Assembly: GCA_023412275.1 (NCBI GenBank)
Contig: JAEYNY010000014.1
Span: forward strand, 1 to 6,319
Origin: Bacillota bacterium
Lineage (GTDB): Bacteria; Bacillota; Clostridia; Acetivibrionales; DSM-1351
Length of the DNA: 6,319 nucleotides
Direction: 5' to 3'
The notes under the pieces were generated by a model. The model saw nothing but the letters and a program-made list of their open reading frames with translations, searched no databases and was not told the origin of the DNA. Positions within the stretch are counted from its first letter, which is position 1, and each line of letters begins with the position of its first letter. Of the stretch, positions 5,976 through 6,319 are shown piece after piece. Made by a program: the position numbers and the translations under genes.

Positions 5976-6004
5976 TTGAAATTAAACAATTCCGGTGTTA
6001 AACT
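5976..6004 (+). promoter_or_regulatory. Degenerate rRNA promoter, most upstream (P0)
   Basis: TTGAAA (5976-5981), a 17-bp spacer and TAAACT (5999-6004), preceded by TGT as an extended -10, form a weaker promoter. Its predicted start, seven bases after the -10, is G6011 within AGCTGTC, the same sequence found at the P1 start. That phase match supports the call more than the hexamers do. Confidence 0.45.
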
Positions 6005-6066
6005 AAACAAGCTGTCGGCGAGGAAGACACTAAAAAATAATCTCTTAGTTTAAGTGATAAAAAGTG

Positions 6067-6096
6067 TTGACAATCAGATAGCAAACATGGTATTAT
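6067..6096 (+). promoter_or_regulatory. Strong rRNA promoter P1
   Basis: A perfect TTGACA (6067-6072) is followed by an 18-bp spacer ending in TGG (extended -10) and TATTAT (6091-6096). The upstream 30 bases are rich in A and T tracts, like an UP element. AAAAAGTG directly precedes the -35, exactly as in P2. The start is predicted at G6103, in AGCTGTC. Confidence 0.85.
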
Positions 6097-6178
6097 AACC
6101 GAGCTGTCACAACAGGAAATACTTTATTTTACAGTTTTGAAGTAATAAGTATTACCAAAAACTTCTGACAAAAAAGTG

Positions 6179-6207
6179 TTGACATGCTTGAAACAGCGTG
6201 GTATTAT
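6179..6207 (+). promoter_or_regulatory. Strong rRNA promoter P2
   Basis: TTGACA (6179-6184), a 17-bp spacer ending in TGG and TATTAT (6202-6207, reading on to ATAAT) form a near-consensus extended promoter 111-112 bp downstream of P1. It shares a 14-base block with P1 (6171-6184 and 6059-6072). The start is predicted at G6214 in AGCTGAT. Confidence 0.88.
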
Positions 6208-6243
6208 AATAAAGCTGATTGCGTTAAAACAAACAGCAAAAAC

Positions 6244-6270
6244 CTTACAAAGCAGTCGTAAGAAGGCTTT
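6244..6270 (+). other. Leader RNA with two mutually exclusive short hairpins
   Basis: CTTAC (6244-6248) can pair with GTAAG (6258-6262), while AAAGC (6249-6253) can pair with GCTTT (6266-6270). The two hairpins interleave, so they cannot both form as simple hairpins. In rRNA leaders a stem-loop commonly precedes boxA (boxB-like). The role here is inferred and the stems are short. Confidence 0.35.
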
Positions 6271-6271
6271 A

Positions 6272-6290
6272 TGGACTTTGAAAAGTAAAC
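6272..6290 (+). promoter_or_regulatory. boxA-like rRNA antitermination motif
   Basis: TGGACTTTGAAAAGTAAAC resembles the Firmicute rRNA-leader boxA core CTTTGAAAA, where NusB and S10 (NusE) bind nascent RNA so that polymerase resists termination across the rRNA genes. It lies about 60 bases after the P2 start and after the leader hairpins, the expected order. Confidence 0.65.
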
Positions 6291-6319
6291 AGTGATAAAC
6301 ATGTAAAGGAACTCGAAAA

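Larger units (their letters stand above)
5893..6319 (+). other. Upstream region and leader of a ribosomal RNA operon (no gene)
   Basis: This A+T-rich stretch has no convincing coding frame and no clear terminator after the glycosylase gene. It holds one degenerate and two strong tandem promoters, then a leader with hairpins and a boxA-like motif. The layout and the last 50 bases resemble sequences just before clostridial 16S rRNA genes; the mature 16S sequence itself is not reached. The rRNA assignment is therefore inference from promoter strength, duplication and leader motifs. Confidence 0.8.

Noticed and set aside
5951..5995. A possible hairpin between two CCGG-containing segments as a terminator for the glycosylase unit
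   Set aside because: Only short stems with a loop of about 20 bases form, and no T tract follows.
5893..6319. A CRISPR array or small peptide gene in the right-hand gene-free region
   Set aside because: The repeated blocks are only the two promoter -35 regions, and no open frame with a binding site of useful length is present.

Overview
The window looks like chromosomal housekeeping DNA from a low-GC, Gram-positive, anaerobic clostridium. The A+T-rich codons, strong GGAGG/AGGAG ribosome binding sites, frequent TTG starts, a family-4 [4Fe-4S] uracil-DNA glycosylase and the DapL route to diaminopimelate all fit that. A Ruminiclostridium-type (Clostridium cluster III) host is my best guess; it rests on recognition, not on a database search.

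Layout, left to right. Positions 1-122 hold the end of a tRNA cluster: the 3' part of a tRNA-Thr and a complete tRNA-Tyr(GUA), closed by a rho-independent terminator. A second, two-sided hairpin (202-244) separates this cluster from a convergent minus-strand gene for a large polytopic GT39 protein O-mannosyltransferase (256-2232). That enzyme has an extra N-terminal membrane helix and an inserted discoidin-like domain. A 211-bp divergent promoter region follows. To its right are dapF (2444-3277) and dapL (3322-4554), transcribed together. DapL makes LL-diaminopimelate and DapF epimerises it to the meso form, so two consecutive steps towards lysine and peptidoglycan sit in one transcription unit. 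A long wobble-rich terminator hairpin (4581-4646) ends the unit, and its right arm also supplies the -35 box of the next promoter.

Positions 4707-5892 carry two tandem, nearly abutting uracil-DNA glycosylase paralogues. The first is a canonical family-4 enzyme with all four cluster cysteines. The second aligns with it without a gap over the first 85 residues and keeps the pocket residues, but has lost three of the four cysteines and gained a longer loop. This pair is the most unusual protein-level feature here.

The last 427 bases (5893-6319) contain no gene. They are the promoter and leader region of a ribosomal RNA operon whose 16S gene should begin just beyond the right edge. Two near-consensus tandem promoters and a third degenerate one share the same AGCTG sequence at the predicted start site, and a boxA-like antitermination motif follows. 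Apart from the divergent glycosylase and the three-promoter array, I see no candidate for a wholly new system.
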